Source: Thermoplasmata archaeon
GTDB taxonomy: Archaea; Thermoplasmatota; Thermoplasmata; Thermoplasmatales; GCA-001856825
DNA: 64,000 bases
Assembly: GCA_021816725.1 (NCBI GenBank)
Contig: JAKAXD010000001.1
Coordinates: 248,001 to 312,000 of the forward strand
Reading direction: 5' to 3'
Both the position numbers and the translations under genes were made by a program. A model generated the notes under the pieces. That model did no database searches. It saw only the letters and a list, made by a program, of their open reading frames with translations, and was not told the DNA's origin. Each line of letters starts with the position of its first letter. The first letter of the stretch is position 1. Below are positions 1-8,794 of the stretch, one piece after another.

Positions 1-479
1 TAGGCAAGCGCAGTTGTCTCTGCAATGACTATAGTAATTATTGGAATCCATAGCCACGGATATTGAGAAGTTACAGAGGGAAAGAGAACATATAGGAATG
101 AAGAAAGGCCTAGCATTGCAAATCCTGTGTATCCTAGCAGATAATAGTACCAGTAGGTCAATCCACCAAAGTAAGAGAAGAAACCTCCCAGTCGTTTGAA
201 TCCCCTTTTGTGAAAGGCTGCCCAGGAGTACGCTGATGCGACTTCTTTAGACCATTCATAGGTTATAAGGGTCATTCCTGCATAAATCAAGAAGGCTAAA
301 ATGAGAACGAATGGAAGACTTGCACCAACCAGTCCAGCGATGCTTACAAAAAATAGTGCGGTAACCGCAGCAGGACCATTAGTTCCAAGACCTTGTGCAA
401 AAGCTTCCCACATGCTCAAGGTTCCAACAGCTAATCCAGATTTTTTAGGTTCGTCTACTTTTTCATTACCGTCAGCCAT
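1..479 (-). CDS. APC-family amino acid permease (N-terminal part; 3' end lies outside the window)
   Basis: The minus-strand frame opens with ATG at 479 and stays open to the left edge, giving about 159 residues of the N-terminus. The protein begins with a short hydrophilic stretch (MADGNEKVDEPKKSG), followed by a helix containing SMWEAFAQGLGTNGPAAV and at least three more hydrophobic helices (LVGASLPFVLILAFLIYAG; SYFGGLTYWYYYLLGYTGFA; WLWIPIITIVIAETTALA). The charged or Gly-broken first helix and the order of helices fit the amino acid-polyamine-organocation permeases, which import amino acids at the cytoplasmic membrane. A TATA-like box at 501-510 lies 26 nt before the ATG, so the mRNA is probably leaderless. 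The substrate cannot be told from this part. Peptide and amino-acid use elsewhere in the window makes an amino-acid importer plausible. Confidence 0.75.
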   Translation of the reverse strand, partial: MADGNEKVDEPKKSGLAVGTLSMWEAFAQGLGTNGPAAVTALFFVSIAGLVGASLPFVLILAFLIYAGMTLITYEWSKEVASAYSWAAFHKRGFKRLGGFFSYFGGLTYWYYYLLGYTGFAMLGLSSFLYVLFPSVTSQYPWLWIPIITIVIAETTALA

Positions 480-500
480 AAAAAAGATATGATGCTCAGC

Positions 501-510
501 ATATATAAGT
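501..510 (-). promoter_or_regulatory. TATA-like box of the permease gene
   Basis: The minus strand reads ACTTATATAT here, centred about 26 nt before the ATG at 479, the archaeal distance from TATA box to transcription start. The rest of 511-748 is AT-rich and shows no gene, tRNA or hairpin I can support. Confidence 0.6.
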
Positions 511-748
511 ATTACTTACTGAAATCACAGCAAAATCAATGCCCAGTAGGAGTTTAATCTGTCTCAAATATTTTTATTTTAATAATATGCAATAAGTTGC
601 CTCGGATTTTTTTGAAACGCAATGGCTTATAACTTAAAGATGGCCTACGGAATAAAGTAAGAATTGACCTCTCTATCTCACTCAACATTTACACCTTAGT
701 TTTGTTTTTGTTCTTAATTCCTTATTTTGTAAATATTAGAACATCAGG

Positions 749-2044
749 TTATTTGGTTGAGATCCACTTAGTAGCTCTTAGGAATTGCTCTACTTCAGCC
801 AATGAATTATAATGTAGGAAAGTCACCCTAAGCATTGATGGGTTAGAATAATAGTCATGTGAGAGATTCCAGTGACTTCCACCTACGGTAGTAATTCCAA
901 ATTTTTTCCAATATATCTCTTCTGCTTTCTTATCTGTCACATTCTTGAAATTGAATGAGAAAGTTGTGCCCCTTTCACTTAGTCGTTTAGAATCTGAGAT
1001 GCCGTAAAGGATGACATTCTTCATTGATGCCAGTCCTTCAGTCTCTTCTGTTCCATCCAGGATGAGTCGGCTCAGCTCTTTATGGTAGTTCTCAATTCTT
1101 TCCATCCCTTTCCTCACACCGTTTCTTCTATTCTTTGGTAATTTCCTTTTCTTGAATCGTGTAAGGTCCAAGGAAAGAGAGGAAATGTAATCTACAACTG
1201 AACTCATTGCTGAAAATATGCCCTGGTCTCTTGTTCCAATTTCGAAATATGAGCTGGCTCCTGGCATAGCCTCTCTATCCACATAGAATGGTCTCATACT
1301 GTCCAGAGCCCTATCGCTTATGTACGTGAAACTACCACGGGGGCCAAATATCTTGTAGGCTGAGAACACAAAGAAGTCACATCCCATGCTTTTAATGTCA
1401 GAGTACCCCTGTGGAGCAAAATGCACTCCATCAACTAGCAACAGGCTGTCATTTTCTACCGCGACCTTTGACAATTCGGGAATATTGACTTTGTTCCCCA
1501 GAAGATTACTCTCTGCTGTAATTGCGATTACCTTCGTTCTCCTGTTGACCAGGGATGCAAGATGATCCAAGTCCACAGTACCATCCTCTCTGTTCAGTTT
1601 AGCCAGCCTTAGCTCAGAAATCTTATTGCTCCTTTTCATTTCCAAATAAGGAGAAACGTTTGCGAAATGTTCTGCATACGATGAAACTACATTGCTATCC
1701 CGGTCGAAAATTCCTCTCAATGCATATGAAATTCTGAAGAAGAGATCTGATGCAGACTCTCCCTGATAGATGTTCAGCTCACTTGGAGCATCAAGGAGAT
1801 CAGCTACTGCTCTTCTTCCCTTCAGCAAGATGTTTTCATTTGCCTTTGACTCGTTATAGAGCGCATCCGTGTTAGCACTGTAATCTATTCGGCTTTTGCT
1901 CTCCGTCTTTGCTGCATCACCAAGAACCAGGCTCCCTGCCCCATTGTCTACAAAAATTCTCTTTCTGCCTGTGAAGTCTTTCTCAATCCTGGGAAATCTC
2001 TTTCTAATCTCTTTAACAAAGTTTTCATCAAAAGACATTTGCAT
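749..2044 (-). CDS. Class V aminotransferase-fold PLP enzyme (cysteine-desulfurase-like, no catalytic Cys)
   Basis: About 430 residues with the fold-type I PLP pattern: a His in EHFANVSPY that would stack on PLP, the LVDGVHFAPQ strand with Asp and His, the Schiff-base lysine in SAYKIFGPRG, and the C-terminal LRVTFLHYNS substrate-binding segment. Cysteine desulfurases carry a Cys in the loop before the last Arg; here that loop reads TTVGGSHWNLSHDYY and has none, so sulfur transfer is unlikely. It resembles the uncharacterised 'cysteine desulfurase-like' (VC1184-type) group. An upstream in-frame ATG at 2080 exists, but a TTTATATC box at 2063-2070 would put transcription start at or after 2044, so ATG 2044 (or 2038) is preferred. 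The gene stands alone, and its substrate is unknown. Confidence 0.7.
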   Translation of the reverse strand: MQMSFDENFVKEIRKRFPRIEKDFTGRKRIFVDNGAGSLVLGDAAKTESKSRIDYSANTDALYNESKANENILLKGRRAVADLLDAPSELNIYQGESASDLFFRISYALRGIFDRDSNVVSSYAEHFANVSPYLEMKRSNKISELRLAKLNREDGTVDLDHLASLVNRRTKVIAITAESNLLGNKVNIPELSKVAVENDSLLLVDGVHFAPQGYSDIKSMGCDFFVFSAYKIFGPRGSFTYISDRALDSMRPFYVDREAMPGASSYFEIGTRDQGIFSAMSSVVDYISSLSLDLTRFKKRKLPKNRRNGVRKGMERIENYHKELSRLILDGTEETEGLASMKNVILYGISDSKRLSERGTTFSFNFKNVTDKKAEEIYWKKFGITTVGGSHWNLSHDYYSNPSMLRVTFLHYNSLAEVEQFLRATKWISTK

Positions 2045-2062
2045 AACCACAAATGGATGATT

Positions 2063-2070
2063 GATATAAA
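2063..2070 (-). promoter_or_regulatory. TATA-like box of the class V aminotransferase gene
   Basis: TTTATATC on the minus strand lies 23 to 29 nt before in-frame ATGs at 2044 and 2038. It also lies inside the longer open frame, which argues against the ATG at 2080. Confidence 0.5.
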
Positions 2071-2176
2071 ACAACTTCACTAGGCTGGCAGGGAATAGAC
2101 CTCCGCTTATCTCGCTTTAGTTGTCCATTCTTACACATGCCGGCTCTACCTAGAGAAAAGTGTTTCGGAAATTGGT

Positions 2177-3607
2177 TTATTCTTCCTTCAGAAATTCGTA
2201 TAGGAGCCTGACGCCGAATCCCGTGGCTCCAGCAGGTAAATAAGCCTTATGAGAGTTGTTTTTTTGCGTCCAAGCTGTCCCAGCTATATCTAGATGGACC
2301 CAAGGAGTGTCTCCGACAAACTTGCTGAGGAATGCACCTGCTGTTTCTGCCCCGCCCTCTCTCCCCCCAGTATTTTTTATGTCAGCCACCTTGCTCTTTA
2401 TCTGATCCTGGAAATCTTCGTCTAGAGGAAGTTCCCAAACATTTTCCCAGGTTTTCTCGGACGCAGATCTAATTTTCTTCTTTAATTTATCATCATTTCC
2501 CATCATTCCCGCATAATTGTTGCCAAGTGCTACAACACAAGCACCCGTAAGTGTTGCCATATCAATGACGACAGATGGCTTGAAATTCTTTGTTCCATAG
2601 CTAAGGGCGTCAGCAAGAACAAGTCGACCCTCAGCATCTGTTGAAAGTACTTCTGATGTAACTCCATTGTAATGGGTAAGAATATCACCCGGTTTGTATG
2701 CATTTCCACCAGGCAGGTTCTCTGTTAGAGGTGCCATTCCGATTACGTGCCTGTCAAGTTTTAGATCAGAAATTAACTTCATTATTCCTATTACTGCAGA
2801 TGCACCGCATTTGTCGAACTTCATTTGGTCCATTCCTTCAGCAGGTTTAATTGATATCCCTCCGCTGTCGAATGTAATTCCCTTTCCAACAATAAGAACG
2901 GGTTTCTTGCTCTTTGGGCCATATTCTAGTATAAGCAGCTTAGCTGCTTCCCTGGCGGCTCTAGATACACCTTCAAGGCCTCCCATTCCCATCTTAATAA
3001 AATCTTCCCTGTCGAAAGCCCTAACCGTCGCACCCTTGATCTTTCTAGCGGTTTTCTCAAACAGGGATGGTGTTCCTATTGAAGGGGGGAGATTCGCTAT
3101 ATCCCTCGTGAAATTGACAGCTTCTGCAATGATCCTACCCTCATTTATAAGTTCCTCGCCTAATTTCGTAGTTATCAGCACCTTCTCCACTTTTGTCTTG
3201 CTCTTGTCGTTCCTGTATTTGTCAAAGTCGTATGCTGCAAGGTCGATTGCAAATGTAGCCTCTTTAGGTTCATTTGAGGATAATCCTGGAAGAATGACCT
3301 GTACTACCCCCCTTGGTATGGACCTGAGGGAGTTGAAAGCTGACGAATAAGACCTTCTGAGTTTTTCATCATCAAATTCCTTTTTTTGTCCAAGTCCTAC
3401 TAGCAGTACCCTCTTTTCCAACTTTGCATCGAAAGTATCAAAAGTTTCTCCTCTCTTCCCGAGGAATCCAGACTTTCTTGCACTTTCAAGAACTTTAGAA
3501 CCAGCCACAGTCTTTGTTGTATCGGCAGGTGTAAAATCTTCAAATGTAGGCACTATTATTGCGTTGACAATCTGGGAGTTACTGGTGGAATACTTTAAAA
3601 ACTCCAT
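2177..3607 (-). CDS. pepA: Leucyl aminopeptidase, M17 family
   Basis: A 476-residue cytosolic aminopeptidase that removes N-terminal residues from peptides using two divalent metals. The N-terminal macrodomain-like half ends near LPPSIGTPSLF. The catalytic half has the conserved GKGITFDSGGISIKP (metal-binding Lys/Asp), the DKCGASAVIG segment, and the M17 signature STDAEGRLVLADAL with its metal-ligand Asp and Glu and the catalytic Arg. Length is normal for the family. A GTG six bases upstream is possible, but ATG 3607 has a GGTGA just before it and a TTTTATT box centred 25 nt upstream. In this window it belongs with other peptide-degrading enzymes (thermopsin, S15 hydrolase). It is monocistronic. 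Confidence 0.93.
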   Translation of the reverse strand: MEFLKYSTSNSQIVNAIIVPTFEDFTPADTTKTVAGSKVLESARKSGFLGKRGETFDTFDAKLEKRVLLVGLGQKKEFDDEKLRRSYSSAFNSLRSIPRGVVQVILPGLSSNEPKEATFAIDLAAYDFDKYRNDKSKTKVEKVLITTKLGEELINEGRIIAEAVNFTRDIANLPPSIGTPSLFEKTARKIKGATVRAFDREDFIKMGMGGLEGVSRAAREAAKLLILEYGPKSKKPVLIVGKGITFDSGGISIKPAEGMDQMKFDKCGASAVIGIMKLISDLKLDRHVIGMAPLTENLPGGNAYKPGDILTHYNGVTSEVLSTDAEGRLVLADALSYGTKNFKPSVVIDMATLTGACVVALGNNYAGMMGNDDKLKKKIRSASEKTWENVWELPLDEDFQDQIKSKVADIKNTGGREGGAETAGAFLSKFVGDTPWVHLDIAGTAWTQKNNSHKAYLPAGATGFGVRLLYEFLKEE

Positions 3608-3812
3608 TTTCACCTATGAAACGCTCAAAAATAAAAGTTGTGTATATTAACATTCAGTAAGACCAAATTTAATAGCGGTAAAGGAAATTATACAGTTTTC
3701 TCAATCATATGCCCCTTATCGAAGAGGTTCGACCTTTAGATGTATAACTCTGACGTTTGTATGACATTAAGCAGACAAATATTTATACTGGTATAATATG
3801 TAATTAATTGCT

Positions 3813-4286
3813 ATGGGAACAATATTGTCTGACGGATTTAGTAATAGTGTTATAAAGCAGAAATTGTCTGTAAAGAATTCGCACGATGCAATTTCCATAA
3901 TCACACTAGTGGACTTGGTTCTGATCGTACCGTCAATTGTTATTTTCTTGGCATTCAACTTCAGGGAGCTCAGCAGTTTTGGCTTAGTGTTTTCTATCGT
4001 GGTATTAGCTTTCCTGTCATATCTTCCCGTTTCTATCATATGGGCATCAATGGTCCTGTCGAGAAAAGTATTTAATGGCAGGCAGTCGGTGACAAATGAC
4101 AAGGTACTACCAATTGTACTCTTTCTCCTCCTCACCTTTTCCATGCTTGGTATCTATATCCCATCTATTCAGAAACTGACATCAATTATGCCTTCCTTTG
4201 GAGCTCTTAACATTGTTGGTTTTGCAATCATAGTATTGAATTTGATGTTCGTAATGAAGAACTTCTCCCTAATAACAGAAAATTAG
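3813..4286 (+). CDS. Small four-helix membrane protein, unknown function
   Basis: 157 residues with about four hydrophobic segments (VDLVLIVPSIVIFLAF; FGLVFSIVVLAFLSYLPV; VLPIVLFLLLTFSMLGIYI; LNIVGFAIIVLNLMFVM) and a short hydrophilic N-terminus. I do not recognise a family. A TTTATAC box at 3782-3788 lies 28 nt before the ATG, so the mRNA is probably leaderless. Codons 4 to 7 contain a 12-bp match to one arm and centre of the palindrome before the neighbouring antiporter gene, which hints at shared control. It is followed in the same direction by the antiporter. A role in membrane or ion homeostasis is only a guess from context. Confidence 0.7.
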   Translation: MGTILSDGFSNSVIKQKLSVKNSHDAISIITLVDLVLIVPSIVIFLAFNFRELSSFGLVFSIVVLAFLSYLPVSIIWASMVLSRKVFNGRQSVTNDKVLPIVLFLLLTFSMLGIYIPSIQKLTSIMPSFGALNIVGFAIIVLNLMFVMKNFSLITEN

Positions 4287-4291
4287 TGTCA

Positions 4292-4312
4292 TTATATTGT
4301 CAGACAATATAA
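4292..4312. promoter_or_regulatory. Perfect 10-1-10 palindrome upstream of the antiporter gene
   Basis: Arms TTATATTGTC and GACAATATAA flank a single central A at 4302. All ten pairs match. The right arm includes AATATAA, itself a TATA-like sequence about 28 nt before the TTG at 4338. The site begins six bases after the stop of the preceding gene. No T-run follows, so an operator is more likely than a terminator. The 12 bases at 3822-3833 repeat one arm, the centre and the first three bases of the other. Confidence 0.55.
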
Positions 4313-4421
4313 GAGGGCAAACATAAATCCGTAGGATTTGAGCACGAAGGGAGCCAATTCAAAGCCATCTGTAGCCAGAATTGACAAAAAGTGTTATAAT
4401 AGAGATGAGTCTGTTGAAGAG

Positions 4422-5669
4422 TTGATAACTACTGATGAGCTCCTACTGCTCTTAGCAGGAATCATGCTTCTAGGTTTTGTAGGGGAGATAGCCTTCAGGA
4501 AAAAGCGAATCCCCGATATGTTACTGTTATTGCTGATAGGGATACTCATCCATTATTCTGGAATAATACCGGCTGTTTATATCTCTATATTGAAATCATT
4601 CCTGAGTTTTGTAGGCATAATTGCTCTCATACTTATTGTATTTGGAGGTCTCCTTAGACTTGATCTTCAAAAGTACGGTCATTCGGTTTCAAAAGGCATA
4701 TGGATTGCAGTCGCTGATCTCGCGTTCGCTATTGGGCTGATGACACCCCTCTTGTACTATATCTTCCATATACCGCTTCTCATTTCACTATTGATATCAA
4801 CTGTTCTCAGCGAAACCGCAGCACCGTTTATAATTCCCCTCCTGGGCAGAATTAAAATGAATGAGGGCATCGCCCATTCCATAGAAGTAGAAACCATTTT
4901 CAATTCGGTTCTCAACGTAATCGGCGCACTTCTCATCCTAAGCATCATTAATCAACAAGTTACTTTCGTGAGCCTAACCAGTTTTCTTTTTGGCAGCATT
5001 TCTGAAGCAATCGTACTTGGGGGTGTCATTGGAATCGTCTGGCTTATAGTGTTAAAGCAAGCATCTGCCCCTCACTATTATATTGCGACCATTGCAGTTC
5101 TCTTCGTTATCTGGGGCGTTTCTGACTATATAGGGGCATCGGCAATACTTGCGGTATTTATCTTCTCCATTATAATAGCAAACTCCCTCGCCATATCGAA
5201 AATAGTCAAAATATCTGGAACTATAGACACATCCCAACTGAATTTCTTCAATCAGGAAATTACATTCATAGTACTAACTATATTCTACGTATACATCGGT
5301 ATCCTTGTCAACATATTCGACTTCAAAGCGCTTCTGCTAGCTTCCGTCCTTATTGCAGCACTGGTTGCCATAAGATTCCTGGAGATATTCACTCTAAACG
5401 GGGCAACCAAGTGGCTCGGAAAGGACACATTGCTTGTATCGTCTTTTGTTCATAGGGGTCCAACTGTCATAGTTCTCCTTGGTATAGTTCTCGCTTCTGA
5501 CCCTTCAATTTTCAGCAATTATGGCAACACGATATTCTATGTGGTAATACTCAGCATTCTTGTAGGTTCAATTGGATTCGCTGCAATAACCAGAAGATAC
5601 TCAACAAGCACAATGACAACACAAACTGTGCCTGCAGATCAAACAGCTACGGATGGTAAACCTCCTTAG
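4422..5669 (+). CDS. Na+/H+ antiporter (CPA family, NhaP/KefB-like)
   Basis: A membrane protein of about 415 residues with 11 to 12 hydrophobic helices, starting ELLLLLAGIMLLGFVGEIAF. It has the sodium/hydrogen exchanger arrangement: an early RIPDMLLLLLIGILIH segment, the ETAAPFIIPLL motif in the middle, a late HRGPTVIVLLGIVLAS helix, and a short hydrophilic C-terminal tail. It should exchange protons for Na+ or K+ across the cytoplasmic membrane. The longest frame begins with TTG at 4338 and adds 28 polar residues. TTG 4422 is preferred because a TTATAAT box (4394-4400) lies 25 nt before it and the first helix then starts at once. The alternative start at 4338 would use a TATA-like sequence inside the palindrome. 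Confidence 0.85.
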   Translation: MITTDELLLLLAGIMLLGFVGEIAFRKKRIPDMLLLLLIGILIHYSGIIPAVYISILKSFLSFVGIIALILIVFGGLLRLDLQKYGHSVSKGIWIAVADLAFAIGLMTPLLYYIFHIPLLISLLISTVLSETAAPFIIPLLGRIKMNEGIAHSIEVETIFNSVLNVIGALLILSIINQQVTFVSLTSFLFGSISEAIVLGGVIGIVWLIVLKQASAPHYYIATIAVLFVIWGVSDYIGASAILAVFIFSIIIANSLAISKIVKISGTIDTSQLNFFNQEITFIVLTIFYVYIGILVNIFDFKALLLASVLIAALVAIRFLEIFTLNGATKWLGKDTLLVSSFVHRGPTVIVLLGIVLASDPSIFSNYGNTIFYVVILSILVGSIGFAAITRRYSTSTMTTQTVPADQTATDGKPP

Positions 5670-5911
5670 TAAATCCAATGTGACTCGTTGGGTCCTGATA
5701 TCAATGGGATTCAGGCTTCATAAGAGGTTCAACGTGCCATCTTCACAATGAAATGAACTTGCCTTAACTCTAAAGTATTAGCTAGCAGTACTTTGTCTGA
5801 GGATTGCACCGAACGGCCGGTCAGTAAATATGTAAGAAGATCAAAGAGGAAACGGGTAATGTCTTTGACTATTTAGCAATCAGTTCATTTTGAATATGGG
5901 TCAGTGCAATC

Positions 5912-7012
5912 TCATTTCTGCTTCCAGCTGAATAATTTCACTGCAATCGCGAACAGTATTGCCGATCCCAGTAATAGCCAGACAATCTGAATGGCTACGG
6001 TCGAGATGTTCCCATAGTCCAACACCGAGATGAGGGAATTTATGAAGTAAGTAAGGGGCAGGAACTTTGAGATGGTTACCAGGTATGCCGGGGCGAACGT
6101 TAACGGGAAGAATACTCCAGACAGGAACATCATGGGGAACATTACCAAGTTGCCAACAACAGAAACTGTTTCCTCATTATCTGATACCAGACCTGCTAGT
6201 ATTCCCACACTTGTGAAGAAGAACAGCCCTCCAAAGATTATCAGTGCAGATGTAAGGATAGTTTCAGCGTTTAGTGTAAGGGAGGCGCCAAATGCGTATA
6301 TTCCTATAGCAACGAGGATCACATCCGACAGTACGAGCATGAGGAAAGAGAACAGCATGTTTGCAGTTATCCACTCTGACTTTGTTAGACCGCTGAAGGA
6401 AAGCTGCCTAAATAATCTCTCCCTCCTGTAGTTTGGAACGGTATAGACCATGTTGAACATCGTGCTCAATACGGTGAAACCGATGAGACCTGGAACGTAG
6501 TAATCAATTGTCTTGCCCGTGTTGCCTATTGCGACTTGTGAAGAAAGTACAAGCTTCTGAGTCGTGTTGCTTGCCCTGAAGTTTATTTGAGTAAGTATGC
6601 CATTGAGCGTCTCGTAGTCAGCGGTTGCAACAGTGGGGTTTGTGTGTCCCTTGAGTACGACGAATCCCAATCCGCCAGAGTAAAGGTTGGAAGTGAAGTT
6701 GGACGGTATGAGCAGGGCAGCCTGGACTGAATTGGTAGTAATGTAATTTGACAGATTTTCATTCTGTGGAATCAGTTGTACCTTGAAAAGACCAGAGCTA
6801 TTAATTGCATCCACAACACCCCAGGATACCGTGGAAGGACTTTCATTTTGGATGACCAAAGTGGACGGGGAGTAGGATGAACCTGAGAATATTGCACCAA
6901 AGAGAAGGATAAGTATTATCGGGAAGGCAATCTGGAAGAAAAGTGCAGACCTTGACCTCAGGTATGATCTAGCATGAAGGGAAAAATATGCGCTTACTCT
7001 ACTCAGTTTCAT
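5912..7012 (-). CDS. ABC-2 type exporter permease
   Basis: 366 residues. One N-terminal helix (ALFFQIAFPIILILLFGAIF) is followed by an external domain of about 130 residues and then five C-terminal helices ending ILFAIAVKLFSWKQK, the standard layout of ABC-2 membrane components. Its ATG lies inside the last codons of the ATPase gene (14-nt overlap), so the two are translationally coupled and form one exporter. The substrate is unknown; drugs, lipids or surface components are typical for the family. The 240 bp between it and the convergent antiporter gene (5670-5911) hold no gene or structure I can support. Confidence 0.85.
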   Translation of the reverse strand: MKLSRVSAYFSLHARSYLRSRSALFFQIAFPIILILLFGAIFSGSSYSPSTLVIQNESPSTVSWGVVDAINSSGLFKVQLIPQNENLSNYITTNSVQAALLIPSNFTSNLYSGGLGFVVLKGHTNPTVATADYETLNGILTQINFRASNTTQKLVLSSQVAIGNTGKTIDYYVPGLIGFTVLSTMFNMVYTVPNYRRERLFRQLSFSGLTKSEWITANMLFSFLMLVLSDVILVAIGIYAFGASLTLNAETILTSALIIFGGLFFFTSVGILAGLVSDNEETVSVVGNLVMFPMMFLSGVFFPLTFAPAYLVTISKFLPLTYFINSLISVLDYGNISTVAIQIVWLLLGSAILFAIAVKLFSWKQK

Positions 7013-7913
7013 CTTCCTCGATTTCCCCCACCATTCTTATGAAAACATCTTCCAGGCTTTCTCTCTTCAGCGTAAAATCTTCGAACTTTGTCTTATGTTC
7101 AGACAAGTAATTTATTATGCTGGTTGCGTCCCTTATGTTCTTCAAGCGAAGCTTGATGTATGAACCGTCCCTCTGGAACTGGAATCCTCCTGCTGCCAAA
7201 TCCCTCTCCACCTGGCCATCTCCCCTGATGATTAGATTGTCGTCCTCGTGATGTCTTTCCACTATCTCCATTGGGGTGCCCGAATCTATTATCTTGCCCT
7301 TATTCATGATTGCAACCCTGTCCGCGAGGAGTTCCGCTTCTTCCAGATAATGGGTTGTCAGGAGTATGCTCTTTCCCCGTTCCTTCAGCGTCTTTATTAC
7401 GTTCCAAATGTTCCTTCTTGCCCTTGGATCCAGTCCTGACGTGGGTTCATCAAGGAAGAGGACTTCAGGATCGTTCACCAGTGAGAGGGCAAGGCCAAGT
7501 TTCTGTTTTTGCCCTCCAGAAAGTTTCTGGAATGGGGTTGTCGCCTTATCACCCAGCTCTACCATCTCAAGTATCTCCTGAATATCGCCAGATGCCCGCA
7601 GCGTATGCTTGTAGAAAGTAAGTGCTTCTTTTGGCGTGCTGTTGTAAATGAAAGAGAAATCCTGGGGTAGAATTCCAAGCTTGAATGTCAGTGTTCTACT
7701 CTTTTCAGGGTCTTCGTTCAGAACCCTAACGTCACCCGACGTCCTGTTTCTTACGCCTTCAAGAATTTCCACCGTGGTTGTCTTTCCGGCACCGTTTGGG
7801 CCCAGCAGGCTGAATACCTCGCCCCTCTTTATGGAAAATGAGATTCCATCTACTGCGCGAAGATCAGAATAACTCTTGACCAGATTGGATACGTCTATAA
7901 CAGTCTCAGGCAT
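6999..7913 (-). CDS. ABC transporter ATP-binding protein (partner of the ABC-2 permease)
   Basis: About 304 residues. Walker A is GPNGAGKTTTVE, the signature LSGGQKQKLGLA, Walker B EVLFLDEPTSGLDP and the H-loop LLTTHYLEEAE. The C-terminal extension of about 90 residues ends in a typical DUF4162-like segment (LKRESLEDVFIRMVG). It powers the adjoining permease. A longer frame starts at 7934, but a TTAAATAT box at 7935-7942 sits immediately before it and 26 nt before ATG 7913. The leaderless start at 7913 (MPETVIDVSNLVKSY) is therefore better. Confidence 0.9.
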   Translation of the reverse strand: MPETVIDVSNLVKSYSDLRAVDGISFSIKRGEVFSLLGPNGAGKTTTVEILEGVRNRTSGDVRVLNEDPEKSRTLTFKLGILPQDFSFIYNSTPKEALTFYKHTLRASGDIQEILEMVELGDKATTPFQKLSGGQKQKLGLALSLVNDPEVLFLDEPTSGLDPRARRNIWNVIKTLKERGKSILLTTHYLEEAELLADRVAIMNKGKIIDSGTPMEIVERHHEDDNLIIRGDGQVERDLAAGGFQFQRDGSYIKLRLKNIRDATSIINYLSEHKTKFEDFTLKRESLEDVFIRMVGEIEEDETE

Positions 7914-7934
7914 CTGCCACTTCAGTAGACTCAA

Positions 7935-7942
7935 ATATTTAA
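7935..7942 (-). promoter_or_regulatory. TATA-like box of the ABC-2 exporter operon
   Basis: TTAAATAT on the minus strand is centred 26 nt before ATG 7913. It directly abuts the upstream ATG at 7934, ruling that start out for this promoter. Confidence 0.6.
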
Positions 7943-8008
7943 GTACTCTTTATTCCATTCCCTCGGTCTTCCCGAAGGATTGGGAAATCTCATTAAATTT
8001 TAGAGATA

Positions 8009-8704
8009 TCATGCCCTCACCGAAAGTCCTTCCCAGAACTCCTTCTCCGAGTCGAGCATTCCCGACGCACCCTTGGTGAATTTCTCCCTTGCAACTCTAT
8101 CATTAATGTGCTCCCCGAGCACGTTTGCCATTTCTTCCTCGTGGTGTTCCTCCAGTTCCCTATGGAATGTGAAATATTCTATGTCCATTGACCTCAGGCT
8201 CGGGAATTTCAATCTTGCCTTCTCAAGGCCAGGAAGAAGTTTATCCCACATAGGAATTGCCATATTCTCAAGACCATATTCTGCCCCAAGGGCGGTGAAA
8301 TGGTCGCTAGAGAAGTATTCCCTCATCTTGTCAAGCCACTGCTTTGTGCTAGGTAGTTGCTCCCTGAAAATTAGCTCCTCAGGAGAGATACCGATGCTTC
8401 TAAGATACTTCCTGTATAGCAGTTCGTGTCTTTTCTTTGGATCCATGTCGCCTAGTTCGGAAACTAGTATTCTTGTCAGGGACTCCGCGTCGTTCTCATT
8501 CGGGGTGTTCACCAGAAGGATAGATAGTATTGAAACCCACTCCCTGGTGAAATGATAGAATTCTACTGAGAAGTTCATGAACTCATCGTAGCTGATGTCC
8601 CCACTCGAGAACCTGTCGATGAATTCGTTGTTTGTCGCCGGGTGTCTTTTTACCATTGAGTATATTTCCTGGTAGAACGAGTTTTCGGCATTTTTAAGTG
8701 CCAT
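8009..8704 (-). CDS. Haem-oxygenase-like di-iron protein (iron-containing redox enzyme family)
   Basis: 231 residues, all-helical, with no membrane segment. Likely metal ligands lie in helix-borne motifs spaced as in the TenA/PqqC-like haem-oxygenase fold: EFYHFTREW (around residue 51), SELGDMDPKKRHELL (83-93), LGAEYGLENM (139-148) and TFHRELEEHHEEEM (179-192). This acid- and His-rich pattern fits haem-oxygenase-like di-iron oxygenases rather than thiamin-degrading TenA. The substrate is unknown. A TTTAAATTT box centred 25 nt before the ATG suggests its own leaderless transcript. It lies between the ABC-2 exporter operon and an SDR gene, all on the same strand. Confidence 0.7.
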   Translation of the reverse strand: MALKNAENSFYQEIYSMVKRHPATNNEFIDRFSSGDISYDEFMNFSVEFYHFTREWVSILSILLVNTPNENDAESLTRILVSELGDMDPKKRHELLYRKYLRSIGISPEELIFREQLPSTKQWLDKMREYFSSDHFTALGAEYGLENMAIPMWDKLLPGLEKARLKFPSLRSMDIEYFTFHRELEEHHEEEMANVLGEHINDRVAREKFTKGASGMLDSEKEFWEGLSVRA

Positions 8705-8794
8705 ATTGAAGTTAAAGGAAAACTAAATTTAAACTTTTTCAACGTATTCCAGAGCTATTAAAGAATTTCCACAGGGGTAGCATCCAGGTCCTAG

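Noticed and set aside
749..2044. Annotation as cysteine desulfurase (SufS/IscS).
   Set aside because: The catalytic Cys loop has no Cys, and no Fe-S assembly genes are adjacent.
2694..3350. Long plus-strand open frame of 218 codons inside the aminopeptidase gene.
   Set aside because: It is antisense to conserved M17 motifs and has no domain or promoter; it is a mirror of codon bias.
3767..4144. Antisense open frame of 125 codons over the small membrane protein gene.
   Set aside because: The plus-strand frame has a TATA box at the right distance and clean hydrophobic helices. The antisense frame has no such promoter and a low-complexity charged composition.
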